A DNA stretch of 64,000 nt from Pseudomonas sp. UBA2684 (GCA_002354655.1 DELY01000008.1:38516-102515); one strand, 5' to 3'. Shown: positions 50,418 to 59,110, numbered from the stretch's first letter. Numbers and translations are program-made. The notes: generated by a model from the sequence alone, not told the origin.

Positions 50418-51080
50418 ATGTTCAATACCCAGCTTCCAACCCACAGCGAATTGCCCACCAGCCGCCAACTGCTGCGCTCCACCGTGATCGCCGTGGGCGT
50501 TGCCGCGGCCTTGCTGGTCACCGTGGTGATGCCCTCTGAATACGCCATCGACCCAACGGGTGTTGGCCGCGTACTCGGCCTGACCCAGATGGGCGAAATG
50601 AAGAAAACCCTGGCCGAAGAAGCGGCAGCGGATGCAGCGGTTCAACCAGCTGCAGCTCCAGTCGTTCAAGCCCCCGTGCCTGTTCAGCCTGTAGTCCAAA
50701 AACCCGTTGCTGCAGTGCCTGTGGCTGAACCGGCAGCAGCGCCGCAGCCAGCCCTGAAGTCCGATGAGGTGACCGTCACACTGAAGCCGGGCGAGGCCAG
50801 TGAAATCAAGCTGGAAATGCTGGACAAGGCCACGGTCAGCTACGAGTGGACCACCAACGACGTTCCGGTCAACCACGACACCCACGGCGAGCCCTACAAC
50901 GGCCCGAATGGCTACTACCACAGCTATAGCAAGGCCAAGCAGGTCACGGGGGACAAAGGCGAGTTCACCGCCATTTTCGACGGCACCCACGGCTGGTTCT
51001 GGCGCAACCGCAGCAACAGCGACGTGACCATCACACTCAAGACCAAGGGCGAGTACCTGAGTGTCAAGCGAGTGATTTAG
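50418..51080 (+). CDS. Transmembrane anchor protein with periplasmic domain
   Basis: The 220-residue protein has one helix (about 24-41), a low-complexity Ala/Pro/Val linker (PAAAPVVQAPVPVQPVVQKP) and a periplasmic beta domain (from about 115: VTVTLKPGEASEIKLEMLDK; DTHGEPYNGPNGYYHSYSKA; GTHGWFWRNRSNSDVTITLK). It is annotated as transmembrane anchor protein in related metal clusters. HupE partner; function unknown. Ends at a 10-bp hairpin. Confidence 0.7.
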   Translation: MFNTQLPTHSELPTSRQLLRSTVIAVGVAAALLVTVVMPSEYAIDPTGVGRVLGLTQMGEMKKTLAEEAAADAAVQPAAAPVVQAPVPVQPVVQKPVAAVPVAEPAAAPQPALKSDEVTVTLKPGEASEIKLEMLDKATVSYEWTTNDVPVNHDTHGEPYNGPNGYYHSYSKAKQVTGDKGEFTAIFDGTHGWFWRNRSNSDVTITLKTKGEYLSVKRVI

Positions 51081-51090
51081 GACAGATAGC

Positions 51091-51114
51091 CCCTTCCGCC
51101 GATTGGCGGAAGGG
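51091..51114 (+). terminator. Hairpin after the anchor protein gene
   Basis: CCCTTCCGCC-GATT-GGCGGAAGGG, a perfect 10-bp stem 10 nt after the stop. No strong T tract follows, so it may be a weak terminator or mRNA-stabilising hairpin. Confidence 0.6.
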
Positions 51115-51243
51115 TAGCTCCTGCTTGTCGGAGAGGGTGTTTCGACCACAGCAGACGATAGAGCGTTACGCTGAGCATGCGTAGATGAGACGCTTGCACT
51201 TATGAGTCCCTCAGCCACCAGAGGCCCATTAAGAGAAATGCAT

Positions 51244-51861
51244 ATGCAGCCTAAAGACCATTGGGAGCAGGTTTACTCCAGCAAAGCGGCAGACGAAGTT
51301 AGTTGGTTTCAGGAGCACGCCGTTCTGTCCCTCAAACTAATTCGAGATGCGCTAATGCCACCAACGGCTTCGATCATTGATGTGGGTGGAGGAGCATCGA
51401 CACTGGTTGATGATCTCTTGGCCATTGGATATAGCAACGTCACGGTACTCGACCTTTCCGGCGCAGCGCTGGCTAAGGCAAAAGCCAGGCTCGGCACTCG
51501 GGCGGCAACTGTGCAATGGCTGGAAGCCAATATCATCGAAGCCGGTCTTGGCTCGAATGTCTACGACGTATGGCATGACAGAGCAGTCTTTCACTTTCTA
51601 ACCAGCGCAGAAGAACGTCATACCTATGTCCAGGCCGTGCTGCGGGCTGTCAAGCCTGGCGGGCTGGTTATCGTGGCGACCTTCGCCGAGGATGGGCCTA
51701 GCAAATGCAGCGGCCTACCTGTAATGCGTTACGACGCAACGGAGCTTCACGCAGAGTTTGGTAAGCCGTTTGCCCTGCTTGGTCATGCAAAAGAGTCTCA
51801 CCATACGCCTGGCGGAAGTGCACAGAAGTTCGTTTACTGCTTCTGCCGCAAGGTAGCCTGA
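51244..51861 (+). CDS. SAM-dependent methyltransferase
   Basis: The class I methyltransferase has motif I in IIDVGGGASTLVDDLL, a VTVLDLSGAALAKAKARL acidic strand end and post-motif KPGGLVIVATFAEDGP. The ATG at 51244 (MQPKDHWEQVYSSK) gives 205 residues and fits relatives; ATG 51238 or the frame start 51202 are alternatives. Such small enzymes are often annotated near tellurite or thiopurine methyltransferases. Substrate unknown. It stands between the Ni/Co and bufferin modules. Confidence 0.75.
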   Translation: MQPKDHWEQVYSSKAADEVSWFQEHAVLSLKLIRDALMPPTASIIDVGGGASTLVDDLLAIGYSNVTVLDLSGAALAKAKARLGTRAATVQWLEANIIEAGLGSNVYDVWHDRAVFHFLTSAEERHTYVQAVLRAVKPGGLVIVATFAEDGPSKCSGLPVMRYDATELHAEFGKPFALLGHAKESHHTPGGSAQKFVYCFCRKVA

Positions 51862-51965
51862 ATCAGATAGGCTATTAGGGGTAGCCACTGAGTAGTGGCT
51901 TGGGGACTACCCACCGTCATCGTGATTGAGAAATTCCGAATAGTCGAGACTCAGTCTTATCGTGA

Positions 51966-52790
51966 TTAAAATCTCGGCTCACAGTTTCTGATATTTCCGG
52001 CACTGCATTTTCCTGTGCGTATCAGCCCCCCTTCAACAACCCATTGCTTCAGCCAGGTGGCCGCTTGCAAGGCAGCCTGTTCGCCATGAGTACCTAATAA
52101 GTCCTCGCACAACGAAGCGAATGAGCCTCCATCAGTAAGCAACCGCAGAGCCGAGGCTTCACCCGACTCCAGAGTACGGTACTGGCATACCAGTTCATGC
52201 CGCCAAACCAAGCAATCCAGTGGAGCGGATAGCGCAACGGCATCAGGAATATCGGCCCCTGCCTTGGCAGCCACCCATATGTCCACGGTGTTGTGCTGTA
52301 GCTGCAACCAACGAGCGGAGGGAGTGAGGCATACCCGCAGATTGATCCAGTCATCGGCTGAAAAACTGCTCATCACATCCAGCGACAACGGCACTGCATC
52401 GGGTGCGTCAAAGGCCAGGGTGAAGGCCCATTCAAGTGTGGCGAGTTCCATCATCGGGGAACGTTGCGGCTCGGCAATATAGTCGCGAATGAACTCCGTA
52501 AACTTCTCCCCCAACCAGCGTAAACTGAAATGTCTCGATGGCCACGCGCTGATATAAGCCAAGGTCAGCTGTGCAAATGACTCGTCACCTAGCCAACGGT
52601 GCAACGCTGGAAAGTCTTCCCTCATGACTGAAAGAAGCCTGGTGCGATAGGCGTTGTGGTAAATCATCAGGCCATCTGAAGCGGGCAGCACGCTGCTACC
52701 TTGGATCTGTTTTAACAGCTCGGGAGGGCTCACGCTATCGCCTGAGGCCAGGTAACGCTCCAGCGCTTCCTGCTGAGCACTCAGGCGCAT
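51966..52790 (-). CDS. bufC: BufC-like DUF2063 protein of the bufferin cluster
   Basis: The 274-residue protein has the DUF2063/HvfC-BufC N-terminal pattern: LSAQQEALERYLASGD, GLMIYHNAYRTRLLSVMRED, FPALHRWLGDESFAQLTLAY and WPSRHFSLRWLGEKFTEFI. It is the partner that helps the DUF692 enzyme bind its peptide substrate in characterised bufferin and related systems. It overlaps bufB by 10 nt. Its C terminus (CSAGNIRNCEPRF) is lineage-specific. Confidence 0.85.
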   Translation of the reverse strand: MRLSAQQEALERYLASGDSVSPPELLKQIQGSSVLPASDGLMIYHNAYRTRLLSVMREDFPALHRWLGDESFAQLTLAYISAWPSRHFSLRWLGEKFTEFIRDYIAEPQRSPMMELATLEWAFTLAFDAPDAVPLSLDVMSSFSADDWINLRVCLTPSARWLQLQHNTVDIWVAAKAGADIPDAVALSAPLDCLVWRHELVCQYRTLESGEASALRLLTDGGSFASLCEDLLGTHGEQAALQAATWLKQWVVEGGLIRTGKCSAGNIRNCEPRF

Positions 52791-53623
52791 GGTGCGGCAG
52801 TCCTTAGAACATTGGCGGAAATAGAACGAGCCCTGGACAGTTCTGCCAATAGCTCGTCGAAAGGCGGGAAATGATCATCCCGTTCAATAAGGGTTGCAGT
52901 AGCGCCCAGGTAGCTCAGTGCTTTGCCATACAAGGCCCAGACCGGATCAGAAATCGGCTGATCATGGGTATCAATAAGGTAATGGCCGTAGTCACTATGG
53001 CCTGCCAGATGGATCTGGCAAATCCGCTCATGGGGCAACTCCATGATGAATTGCCAAGGGTCGAATCCTTGGTTTTTCGAACTGACGTAGACATTGTTTA
53101 CATCGAGCAGTAGCTCGCAGCCGGTCAGGCTGCTCAGTTCGGCCAGAAACTGAGACTCGCTCATGCAGGACGTTTTCCACTGCACATAGGCCGACACGTT
53201 CTCAAGCACCAGGGGGCGTTGCAATACATCCTGAACCAGTCGAACCCTTGATGCGACATGCAGCAAGCTCTCCTGGGTGAATGGCAGCGGAAGCAGATCA
53301 TGCAGGTGGTGAGCACTGCCCCTGCTCCAACACAGATGGTCAGCGACCCAGCGGGGCTGAACTCGGTCGGCCAGATTTTTCAATTGCCGCAAGTAGCCAG
53401 CGTCGATCTCATGAGGACCGCCAATCGACAGGGAAACCCCGTGCATGACCAGCGGATATTGCTCTTTGATCGCATCGAGAAAATAGAGTGCTTTCCCCCC
53501 TCCGACCATGTAGTTCTCGGAGATGATCTCGAACCAGTCGACTGCGGGGCGTTGCTCCAGAATCTGCTGGTAGTACTCGCTACGCAAGCCCAGGCCAAAG
53601 CCCAGTGAATCGCTTTTACTCAT
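52781..53623 (-). CDS. bufB: BufB-like DUF692 multinuclear iron oxidase
   Basis: The 280-residue TIM-barrel protein has the DUF692/MbnB pattern: GFGLGLRSEYYQQIL, WFEIISENYM, MHGVSLSIGG, WVADHLCW, LLLDVNNVYVSS, QIHLAGHSD and DTHDQPISDPVW, which hold the His, Glu and Asp ligands of the iron centre. MbnB-type enzymes oxidise peptide cysteines to heterocycles; in bufferins they form thiooxazole groups that bind copper. The substrate is probably the product of the gene upstream. Confidence 0.88.
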   Translation of the reverse strand: MSKSDSLGFGLGLRSEYYQQILEQRPAVDWFEIISENYMVGGGKALYFLDAIKEQYPLVMHGVSLSIGGPHEIDAGYLRQLKNLADRVQPRWVADHLCWSRGSAHHLHDLLPLPFTQESLLHVASRVRLVQDVLQRPLVLENVSAYVQWKTSCMSESQFLAELSSLTGCELLLDVNNVYVSSKNQGFDPWQFIMELPHERICQIHLAGHSDYGHYLIDTHDQPISDPVWALYGKALSYLGATATLIERDDHFPPFDELLAELSRARSISANVLRTAAPCA

Positions 53624-53636
53624 TAGAACTCCGAGT

Positions 53637-53661
53637 CAAGGGAGTGACTTGCACTCCCTTG
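53637..53661 (-). terminator. Intercistronic hairpin between bufA and bufB
   Basis: CAAGGGAGTG / CACTCCCTTG, a perfect 10-bp stem with a 5-nt loop in the 45-nt gap after the precursor gene. No T tract follows. It could be a partial attenuator or stabiliser letting the precursor be made in excess over its enzymes. Confidence 0.55.
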
Positions 53662-53668
53662 GATGGGC

Positions 53669-53929
53669 TTACTCGCTGGTTTTACCGCCGGCCTCATCGC
53701 ACTTTTCTTGAGTCATCAAGTTGAAACCCTGACCTTTACATTCCCCCTGCCCCTTACAGGCGTTCTTTGCAGTCATGCAATCGTTTTGGCCTTTGCAGCC
53801 ATTCACACCAAAGCATTTTACTTCAGCAGTTTTCGCATCCTGAGCCGCTTGAACAGGCAGGGTGGCAAATAGGCTGGCAGCAACGAGTGCCAATGCAGCA
53901 CCGGTAACCACGGTATTTTTAGTCGACAT
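53669..53929 (-). CDS. bufA: Bufferin precursor peptide (BufA2-like, DUF2282-type)
   Basis: The 86-residue product has a signal peptide (1-29, ending PVQA) and a 57-residue mature part with six cysteines (39, 45, 51, 58, 64, 77). The pattern is KCFGVNGCKGQNDC, NACKGQGECKGQGF and a final EKCDEAGG. It matches the BufA2 form of bufferins, ribosomal peptides whose cysteines are modified by DUF692 enzymes to chelate copper in the periplasm. First gene of bufABC; the order and spacing support one operon. Confidence 0.82.
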   Translation of the reverse strand: MSTKNTVVTGAALALVAASLFATLPVQAAQDAKTAEVKCFGVNGCKGQNDCMTAKNACKGQGECKGQGFNLMTQEKCDEAGGKTSE

Positions 53930-54107
53930 AGTGGCAATCTCTCTTGAGCGTTACGTGGAGGTCAGGACTATTTAGTGCCACTGACCCGAAGAAGCTTAGG
54001 CATCGCTGCCGGGCATGCCATAAAACGAATCCGCACAGGCTTCATTAGCGGGCATGAACAGACACTACAGAGCCCTGTGGAGAATCGACAAGAGAGAAAT
54101 AGGAACC

Positions 54108-54122
54108 TGACAGAACTGTAAT
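54108..54122. promoter_or_regulatory. CopR-like box before ptrA-like gene 2
   Basis: TGACAGAACTGTAAT, followed by a CAGCTCAGGT...ACAGGG tail like the 41053 region. It sits in the 314-bp gap between divergent bufA and ptrA-like gene 2, so it may serve both. Nothing else is recognised in this gap. Confidence 0.7.
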
Positions 54123-54243
54123 GTTCAGCTCAGGTTTACGACAGGGCGCTCTGGTTAAGGTTACTTCGAGCCTAAAGCTTAACTCCTGATAGCGGCCCAC
54201 TCAGGGTCATCAGGCTAACTGAACTGAATCGAGGACTTTCCAG

Positions 54244-54450
54244 ATGAAATCAATCAAAACCCTGTTCGTGGTTATCGCTCTTACCGCTTCTTCTTTGGCA
54301 ATGGCGGAAGGCGGTGGTGACCGTACTTTTGCGCGCATGGAACAGGCTAGCAAGGTCTCGATGGAAGCCTATCAACTGGCCCAGCAACAGACAAAAGAGT
54401 CGCCGGTTGCAGGCAATAAAAGCAAAACAGCCAATCACGCCAACTGCTAG
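54244..54450 (+). CDS. PtrA-like copper-inducible periplasmic protein (copy 2)
   Basis: The 68-residue protein has a signal peptide (ends LAMA) and then EGGGDRTFARMEQASKVSME, the PtrA N-terminal signature. This is close to the 63-residue PtrA of P. aeruginosa in size. The tail is polar with one Cys at the end (HANC). Copper-induced in relatives. Lies between two cop boxes. Confidence 0.78.
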   Translation: MKSIKTLFVVIALTASSLAMAEGGGDRTFARMEQASKVSMEAYQLAQQQTKESPVAGNKSKTANHANC

Positions 54451-54463
54451 TTCGCGGTCAACC

Positions 54464-54478
54464 TGACAGAAATGTAAT
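54464..54478 (+). promoter_or_regulatory. CopR-like box before copA operon
   Basis: TGACAGAAATGTAAT, differing from the 54108 box by one base, about 170 nt before copA. Probably the CopR site of the copAB operon. Confidence 0.7.
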
Positions 54479-54647
54479 CACTTAGCCGGTTGAGATATGG
54501 CAATTTCTCAAGCTCGCTGTCGGAACGATTTGAAAAATCACGACAGTGGGCAAGGCTGATAGGGAAACCCTCCCAGGATGAAGCTGGAAATAACCCAATG
54601 TCATGGTTGTTCCGCCCTGGCTCCTCTGACTGATTGGACATAACGGC

Positions 54648-56450
54648 ATGCACTGCAAAACCTCAAGACGAACCTTCGTTAAAGGCCTGGCCGCCACCGG
54701 CATTCTCGGAGGCCTTGGCTTGTGGCGCACACCTGTTTGGGCAGTGACCAGCCCCGGACAGCCCAACGTATTGACGGGTACTGATTTCGACTTATTCATT
54801 GGCGAAACACCCGTGAATATAACCGGTGCAGCCCGGACCGCGATGGCGATTAACGGGTCCATTCCAGGACCAATTTTGCGCTGGCGAGAGGGCGATACCG
54901 TCACGCTGCGCGTGAAAAACCGCTTAGCCGAAGACACCTCGATTCACTGGCACGGCATCATTTTGCCCGCGAACATGGATGGTGTGCCTGGCTTGAGCTT
55001 CCACGGCATCGCGCCCGATGGCATGTACGAGTACAAGTTCAAGGTCAATCAAAATGGTACCTACTGGTACCACAGCCACTCTGGATTGCAGGAACAGATC
55101 GGCGTTTACGGTGCCCTGGTCATCGATGCCAAGGAGCCTGAGCCGTTCAGCTATGACCGTGACTACGTGGTGATGCTGACTGACTGGACTGATGAAGACC
55201 CAACTCGGTTATTGGCCAAGCTCAAGAAGCAGTCGGACTACTACAACCAGCACAAGCGCACCGTTGGCGACTTTATCAATGACGTAAGCGAACAAGGTTG
55301 GGCGGCAGCGGTTGCCGACCGCAAGATGTGGGCTGAGATGAAGATGAGCCCCACCGATCTTGCCGACGTCAGCGCCTATACCTACACCTACCTGATGAAT
55401 GGCCAGGCACCCAATGGCAACTGGACAGGTATCTTCAAACCGGGCGAAAAACTCCGTTTGCGGTTCATCAACGGCTCGGCCATGACCTACTTCGATGTGC
55501 GTATTCCGGGCCTGAAGATGACGGTGGTTGCGGCTGATGGGCTGCACGTCAAGCCAGTCAGCGTCGATGAGCTGCGCATCGCCGTGGCAGAGACCTACGA
55601 CGTGATTGTCGAGCTCGCGGACCAAGAGGCTTACACGATTTTCGCCCAGTCCATGGATCGCACCGGCTATGCGCGCGGCACTCTGGCTACACGTGAAGGT
55701 TTGAGCGCTCCAGTACCAGAAACTGATCCGCGTCCCCTGATCGCCATGGGCGACATGGGTATGGATCACGGAAGCATGGCCGGCATGGACCACGGCAGCA
55801 TGCAAGGCGGCATGAACGGCATGGATCACAGCAAGATGGGCGGGATGCAAGGTGATATGGCCGGAATGGACCATAGCAAGATGGCAGGCATGGACCATTC
55901 AGGTATGGCTGGAATGGGTGCAGCAATGCAATCGCACCCAGCCTCTGAAACCAATAACCCGCTGGTCGACATGCAAACCATGACCCCGACCCACAAACTG
56001 GACGATCCAGGTATCGGCCTACGCGCTAATGGTCGTCGTGTACTGACCTATTCCGACTTGAAAAGCACTTTCCCCGACCCGGATGGCCGCGAACCCAGCC
56101 GAACCATCGAGCTGCACCTCACCGGGCACATGGAGAAATTCTCCTGGTCATTCGACGGCATCAAGTTCTCTGATGCAGAGCCTCTGCTCCTCAAGTACGG
56201 GGAGCGTGTCCGCATCACGCTAGTCAACGACACCATGATGACTCACCCCATCCACCTTCACGGCATGTGGAGTGATCTGGAGGATGCGAACGGCAACTTC
56301 ATGGTTCGCAAACACACCATTGACATGCCGCCAGGCTCCAAACGCAGCTATCGAGTGACTGCCGATGCATTGGGTCGCTGGGCCTACCACTGCCACCTAC
56401 TACTCCACATGGAAATGGGCATGTTCCGTGAAGTTCGTGTGGATGAGTAA
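54648..56450 (+). CDS. copA: Periplasmic multicopper oxidase CopA
   Basis: The 600-residue Tat-exported oxidase (SRRTFVKGL) carries copper-site histidines IHWHG (about 99-103), WYHSHSG (140-146), HPIHLHG and the type-1 segment HCHLLLHMEMGM. A Met/His-rich insert (about 365-425) repeats MDHGSM, MDHSKM and GMDHSGM, giving extra copper binding. It oxidises Cu(I) in the periplasm and sequesters copper in the CopABCD system. It is followed closely by the accessory gene and copB. Confidence 0.95.
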   Translation: MHCKTSRRTFVKGLAATGILGGLGLWRTPVWAVTSPGQPNVLTGTDFDLFIGETPVNITGAARTAMAINGSIPGPILRWREGDTVTLRVKNRLAEDTSIHWHGIILPANMDGVPGLSFHGIAPDGMYEYKFKVNQNGTYWYHSHSGLQEQIGVYGALVIDAKEPEPFSYDRDYVVMLTDWTDEDPTRLLAKLKKQSDYYNQHKRTVGDFINDVSEQGWAAAVADRKMWAEMKMSPTDLADVSAYTYTYLMNGQAPNGNWTGIFKPGEKLRLRFINGSAMTYFDVRIPGLKMTVVAADGLHVKPVSVDELRIAVAETYDVIVELADQEAYTIFAQSMDRTGYARGTLATREGLSAPVPETDPRPLIAMGDMGMDHGSMAGMDHGSMQGGMNGMDHSKMGGMQGDMAGMDHSKMAGMDHSGMAGMGAAMQSHPASETNNPLVDMQTMTPTHKLDDPGIGLRANGRRVLTYSDLKSTFPDPDGREPSRTIELHLTGHMEKFSWSFDGIKFSDAEPLLLKYGERVRITLVNDTMMTHPIHLHGMWSDLEDANGNFMVRKHTIDMPPGSKRSYRVTADALGRWAYHCHLLLHMEMGMFREVRVDE

Positions 56451-56462
56451 AGGAGATATCTG

Positions 56463-56762
56463 ATGAGCACTTTTATGAAGCGAAAAGCCCTGGTTGGCAG
56501 CGCTGCTATGTTGAGCCTTTTGGCTGCCCTGCATGCTCCGGTGTCGTTGGCCGGTGAAGGTCACAGTGAGCACGAACAACATGCTGCTGAGACACAGGCT
56601 CCCAAATCCGCACCTGACAAGAATGCCGCACAAGCGAAGGAAAAGGCTGCTAGTCAGCAGATGGGGCACGGGGACATGAACCATAACGGCATGGATCACG
56701 AGAGCATGATGGATAAGCATGGCGGCACCAAAGCCGAAGCAGGTTCGAACCATGACCACTAG
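56463..56762 (+). CDS. Met/His-rich exported protein between copA and copB
   Basis: The 99-residue protein has a signal peptide (ends LAGE) and a polar, His/Met-rich mature chain ([34 protein letters not shown]). It shares the MDHxxM motif with CopA and CopB, as if all three bind Cu(I) alike. It starts 12 nt after copA and overlaps copB by 11 nt. No folded domain apparent; a copper carrier is likely but unproved. Confidence 0.7.
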   Translation: MSTFMKRKALVGSAAMLSLLAALHAPVSLAGEGHSEHEQHAAETQAPKSAPDKNAAQAKEKAASQQMGHGDMNHNGMDHESMMDKHGGTKAEAGSNHDH

Positions 56763-57792
56763 GCTTTTACGTCCGTCCCTGATAGCACTGGCAGTGTCGC
56801 TGAGTATGCTTAGCAGCGGGTTTACCCTCGCTGCGGAAGAAATGGATCATTCGGCAATGGGCCACGGTTCCATGCCGATGGACCATAGCAAGATGAACCA
56901 CGGTTCTGCCAAAGAGCCGATGGAGGGCATGGATCATAGCCAGATGGGCCACAGCCAGAGCCAAGAAAAGGCTCCGGCTATGGACCACAGCAAGATGGGT
57001 CACGGCGCCATGCAAGGGCAGATGGAGGGTATGGATCATTCAAAGATGAACCATGGTTCCGCTGAAACCCCGAGAACTACCAGTCGCACGCCTATCCCGG
57101 TGCTGACAGATGCGGATCGTGAAGCAGCGTTTCCGCCTTTACCAGGCCACAAGGTTCACGACAGCGCCATCAACAGTTTTTTCCTGCTCGACCAGTTCGA
57201 ATACCAGGATGCCGATGAAGGCAGCACCTTGGCTTGGGATGCGTCCGGTTGGATTGGCGGAGACATCAATCGTCTATGGCTTCGCTCCGAAGGTGAGCGC
57301 ACCAATGGCGTCACTGAGGATGCTGAATTACAAGCCTTGTACGGCCGCTCGATTGGTCCTTGGTGGGATGTAGTCGCGGGAGTTCGCCAAGACTTCAAGC
57401 CAGAGTCGCCACAGACTTGGGCCGCATTCGGCATCCAGGGCATGGCGCTGTATGCCTTTGAGGCGGAGGCCACTGCCTTTGTCGGCGAGAACGGCCAGAC
57501 GGCTGCGCGCTTAGAGGGCGAGTACGACATCCTGCTGACCAATCGCCTAATTCTCCAACCGACCGCTGAAGTGAATTTCTACGGCAAGAACGATCCCGAG
57601 CGAGGCATCGGCTCCGGCCTGGCCAATGCCGAGGTCGGTCTGCGACTGCGTTACGAGATCATTCGCCAGTTCGCACCCTACATCGGCGTTTCCTGGAGTC
57701 GCTCCTATGGTAATACCGCCGACTTAGTGCGCGATGAGGGCGGGGATATTGAAGAGGCACGCTTAGTTGCCGGTATTCGGATGTGGTTTTGA
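56752..57792 (+). CDS. copB: Outer-membrane copper resistance protein CopB
   Basis: The ATG at 56752 overlaps the previous stop, giving 346 residues. Signal peptide, then Met/His repeats ([43 protein letters not shown], about 30-105), then a beta-barrel domain ending in the aromatic GIRMWF outer-membrane signature. Conserved barrel text: [30 protein letters not shown]. It binds or exports copper at the outer membrane with CopA. Confidence 0.93.
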   Translation: MTTRLLRPSLIALAVSLSMLSSGFTLAAEEMDHSAMGHGSMPMDHSKMNHGSAKEPMEGMDHSQMGHSQSQEKAPAMDHSKMGHGAMQGQMEGMDHSKMNHGSAETPRTTSRTPIPVLTDADREAAFPPLPGHKVHDSAINSFFLLDQFEYQDADEGSTLAWDASGWIGGDINRLWLRSEGERTNGVTEDAELQALYGRSIGPWWDVVAGVRQDFKPESPQTWAAFGIQGMALYAFEAEATAFVGENGQTAARLEGEYDILLTNRLILQPTAEVNFYGKNDPERGIGSGLANAEVGLRLRYEIIRQFAPYIGVSWSRSYGNTADLVRDEGGDIEEARLVAGIRMWF

Positions 57793-57801
57793 GAGCCTGA
57801 C

Positions 57802-58665
57802 ATGAAAAGAACAATTAAAACCTTAGTAGCGGCGAGCGTAGTCGGAAGTATCGCGATAGGTGCCGGGGCCTATTTTGGCTTGGTCAACGTGGGTGCCGAT
57901 GATCCTCACTTCCCAGCTGTGCATGCATTCCTTGCGATGGCCCGTGACCGCTCTATCGAGGTGCGCTCCAAGGACATTGAGGTTCCTAACCTCAATGATG
58001 AGGCGCTCATTAAAGCTGGCGCCGGCAACTACAACTCTATGTGCATCGGCTGCCATTTGGCTCCGGGTGTTGCTGAAACAGAGCTTAGCCAATCTTTGTA
58101 TCCCGCTCCGCCGAACCTGACCAAGGTTGGTATCGATGGCAATCCAGCCGCTGCATTCTGGGTGATCAAGCACGGTATTAAAGCCACTGGCATGCCGGCC
58201 TGGGGCAAGAGCATGGGCGATCAGTACATCTGGGGCATGGTCGCGTTCCTCGATCAACTGCCGAAAATGGATGCCGGGCAGTATCAAACGCTAGTTGCAT
58301 CGAGCGGCGGCCACGATCATGGCGGTGGTGAGACCCAGATGCATAACCACGAAGGTCAACATGGAAGCGCCAAGGCCGATCATCATGCCGAGCCTGGAGC
58401 AGTTGCAGATCATCATGCCTCGGATAGTTCAATGGCGAACGAAGGAGCCGATCATCACGGCGATTCGGCGAGCGGTGCGGATCATCACGCATCAGGTATG
58501 ACGCCATCAGGCAGCGGTGCAGACCACCATGCGACAGATGGCCCGACGGCGGAAGGTGGCGCTGGTCATCACGACCCAGAGCAAGCTCAACAGGAGCAGA
58601 CACCAGCCGCCGCTCCCAACACTCACACCCATGCCAATGGCAAAGAGCACCTTCATGACAGCTAA
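57802..58665 (+). CDS. Cytochrome c with long His-rich C-terminal tail
   Basis: The 287-residue protein has an N-terminal anchor (about 7-25), a class I cytochrome c fold with heme motif CIGCH (81-85) and axial Met131 (GMPAWGK), and then a 120-residue disordered tail (about 168-287). Repeated ADHH units occur at 192, 202, 216, 226 and 240, and HTHANGKEHLH at the end. Cytochromes are known in copAB clusters, but such a tail is unusual. It may deliver electrons from or to CopA while holding copper. 9 nt after copB. Confidence 0.82.
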   Translation: MKRTIKTLVAASVVGSIAIGAGAYFGLVNVGADDPHFPAVHAFLAMARDRSIEVRSKDIEVPNLNDEALIKAGAGNYNSMCIGCHLAPGVAETELSQSLYPAPPNLTKVGIDGNPAAAFWVIKHGIKATGMPAWGKSMGDQYIWGMVAFLDQLPKMDAGQYQTLVASSGGHDHGGGETQMHNHEGQHGSAKADHHAEPGAVADHHASDSSMANEGADHHGDSASGADHHASGMTPSGSGADHHATDGPTAEGGAGHHDPEQAQQEQTPAAAPNTHTHANGKEHLHDS

Positions 58666-58681
58666 ATGTAAAGGAGCACGA

Positions 58682-59110
58682 GTGGCAATGCTGGCCGCCT
58701 TGTTTATGACCTCGGCGGTTCAATCAGCTGATGCTCTGACAATCGACGTGCACCGTGATGCAAATTGCGGATGCTGCAAGAAGTGGATCTCGCACCTGGA
58801 AGCGAACGGCTTCAAAGTCATCGACCATGTGGAGCACGACATGACTTCGGTGAAGCAACGACTCGGAGTGGCACCACGACTGGCGTCCTGCCACACCGCC
58901 GTGATCGACGGCAAATTCGTCGAAGGTCACGTACCAGCAGCGCAAATCATCGAACTCTCCAAACGCGATGATCTGACTGGTATCGCCGTTCCCGGCATGC
59001 CGGCAGGCTCACCTGGTATGGAAGTTGGTGGTACCCAGCATGCCTATCAGGTTATCGGTTTGACCAAGGCTGGTACTGACCAAATTATTGCCGACTACCC
59101 CGCGAAGTGA
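58682..59110 (+). CDS. DUF411 periplasmic metal-binding protein
   Basis: The GTG at 58682 has AAGGAG 5 nt upstream and gives 142 residues; an ATG at 58655 overlapping the cytochrome gene is the alternative. A signal peptide is followed by the DUF411 domain: DVHRDANCGCCKKWISHLEA (the CxCC motif), LASCHTAVIDGKFVEGHVPA and GTQHAYQVI. Members bind Cu or other metals in resistance clusters. Last intact gene of the copAB operon. Confidence 0.85.
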   Translation: MAMLAALFMTSAVQSADALTIDVHRDANCGCCKKWISHLEANGFKVIDHVEHDMTSVKQRLGVAPRLASCHTAVIDGKFVEGHVPAAQIIELSKRDDLTGIAVPGMPAGSPGMEVGGTQHAYQVIGLTKAGTDQIIADYPAK

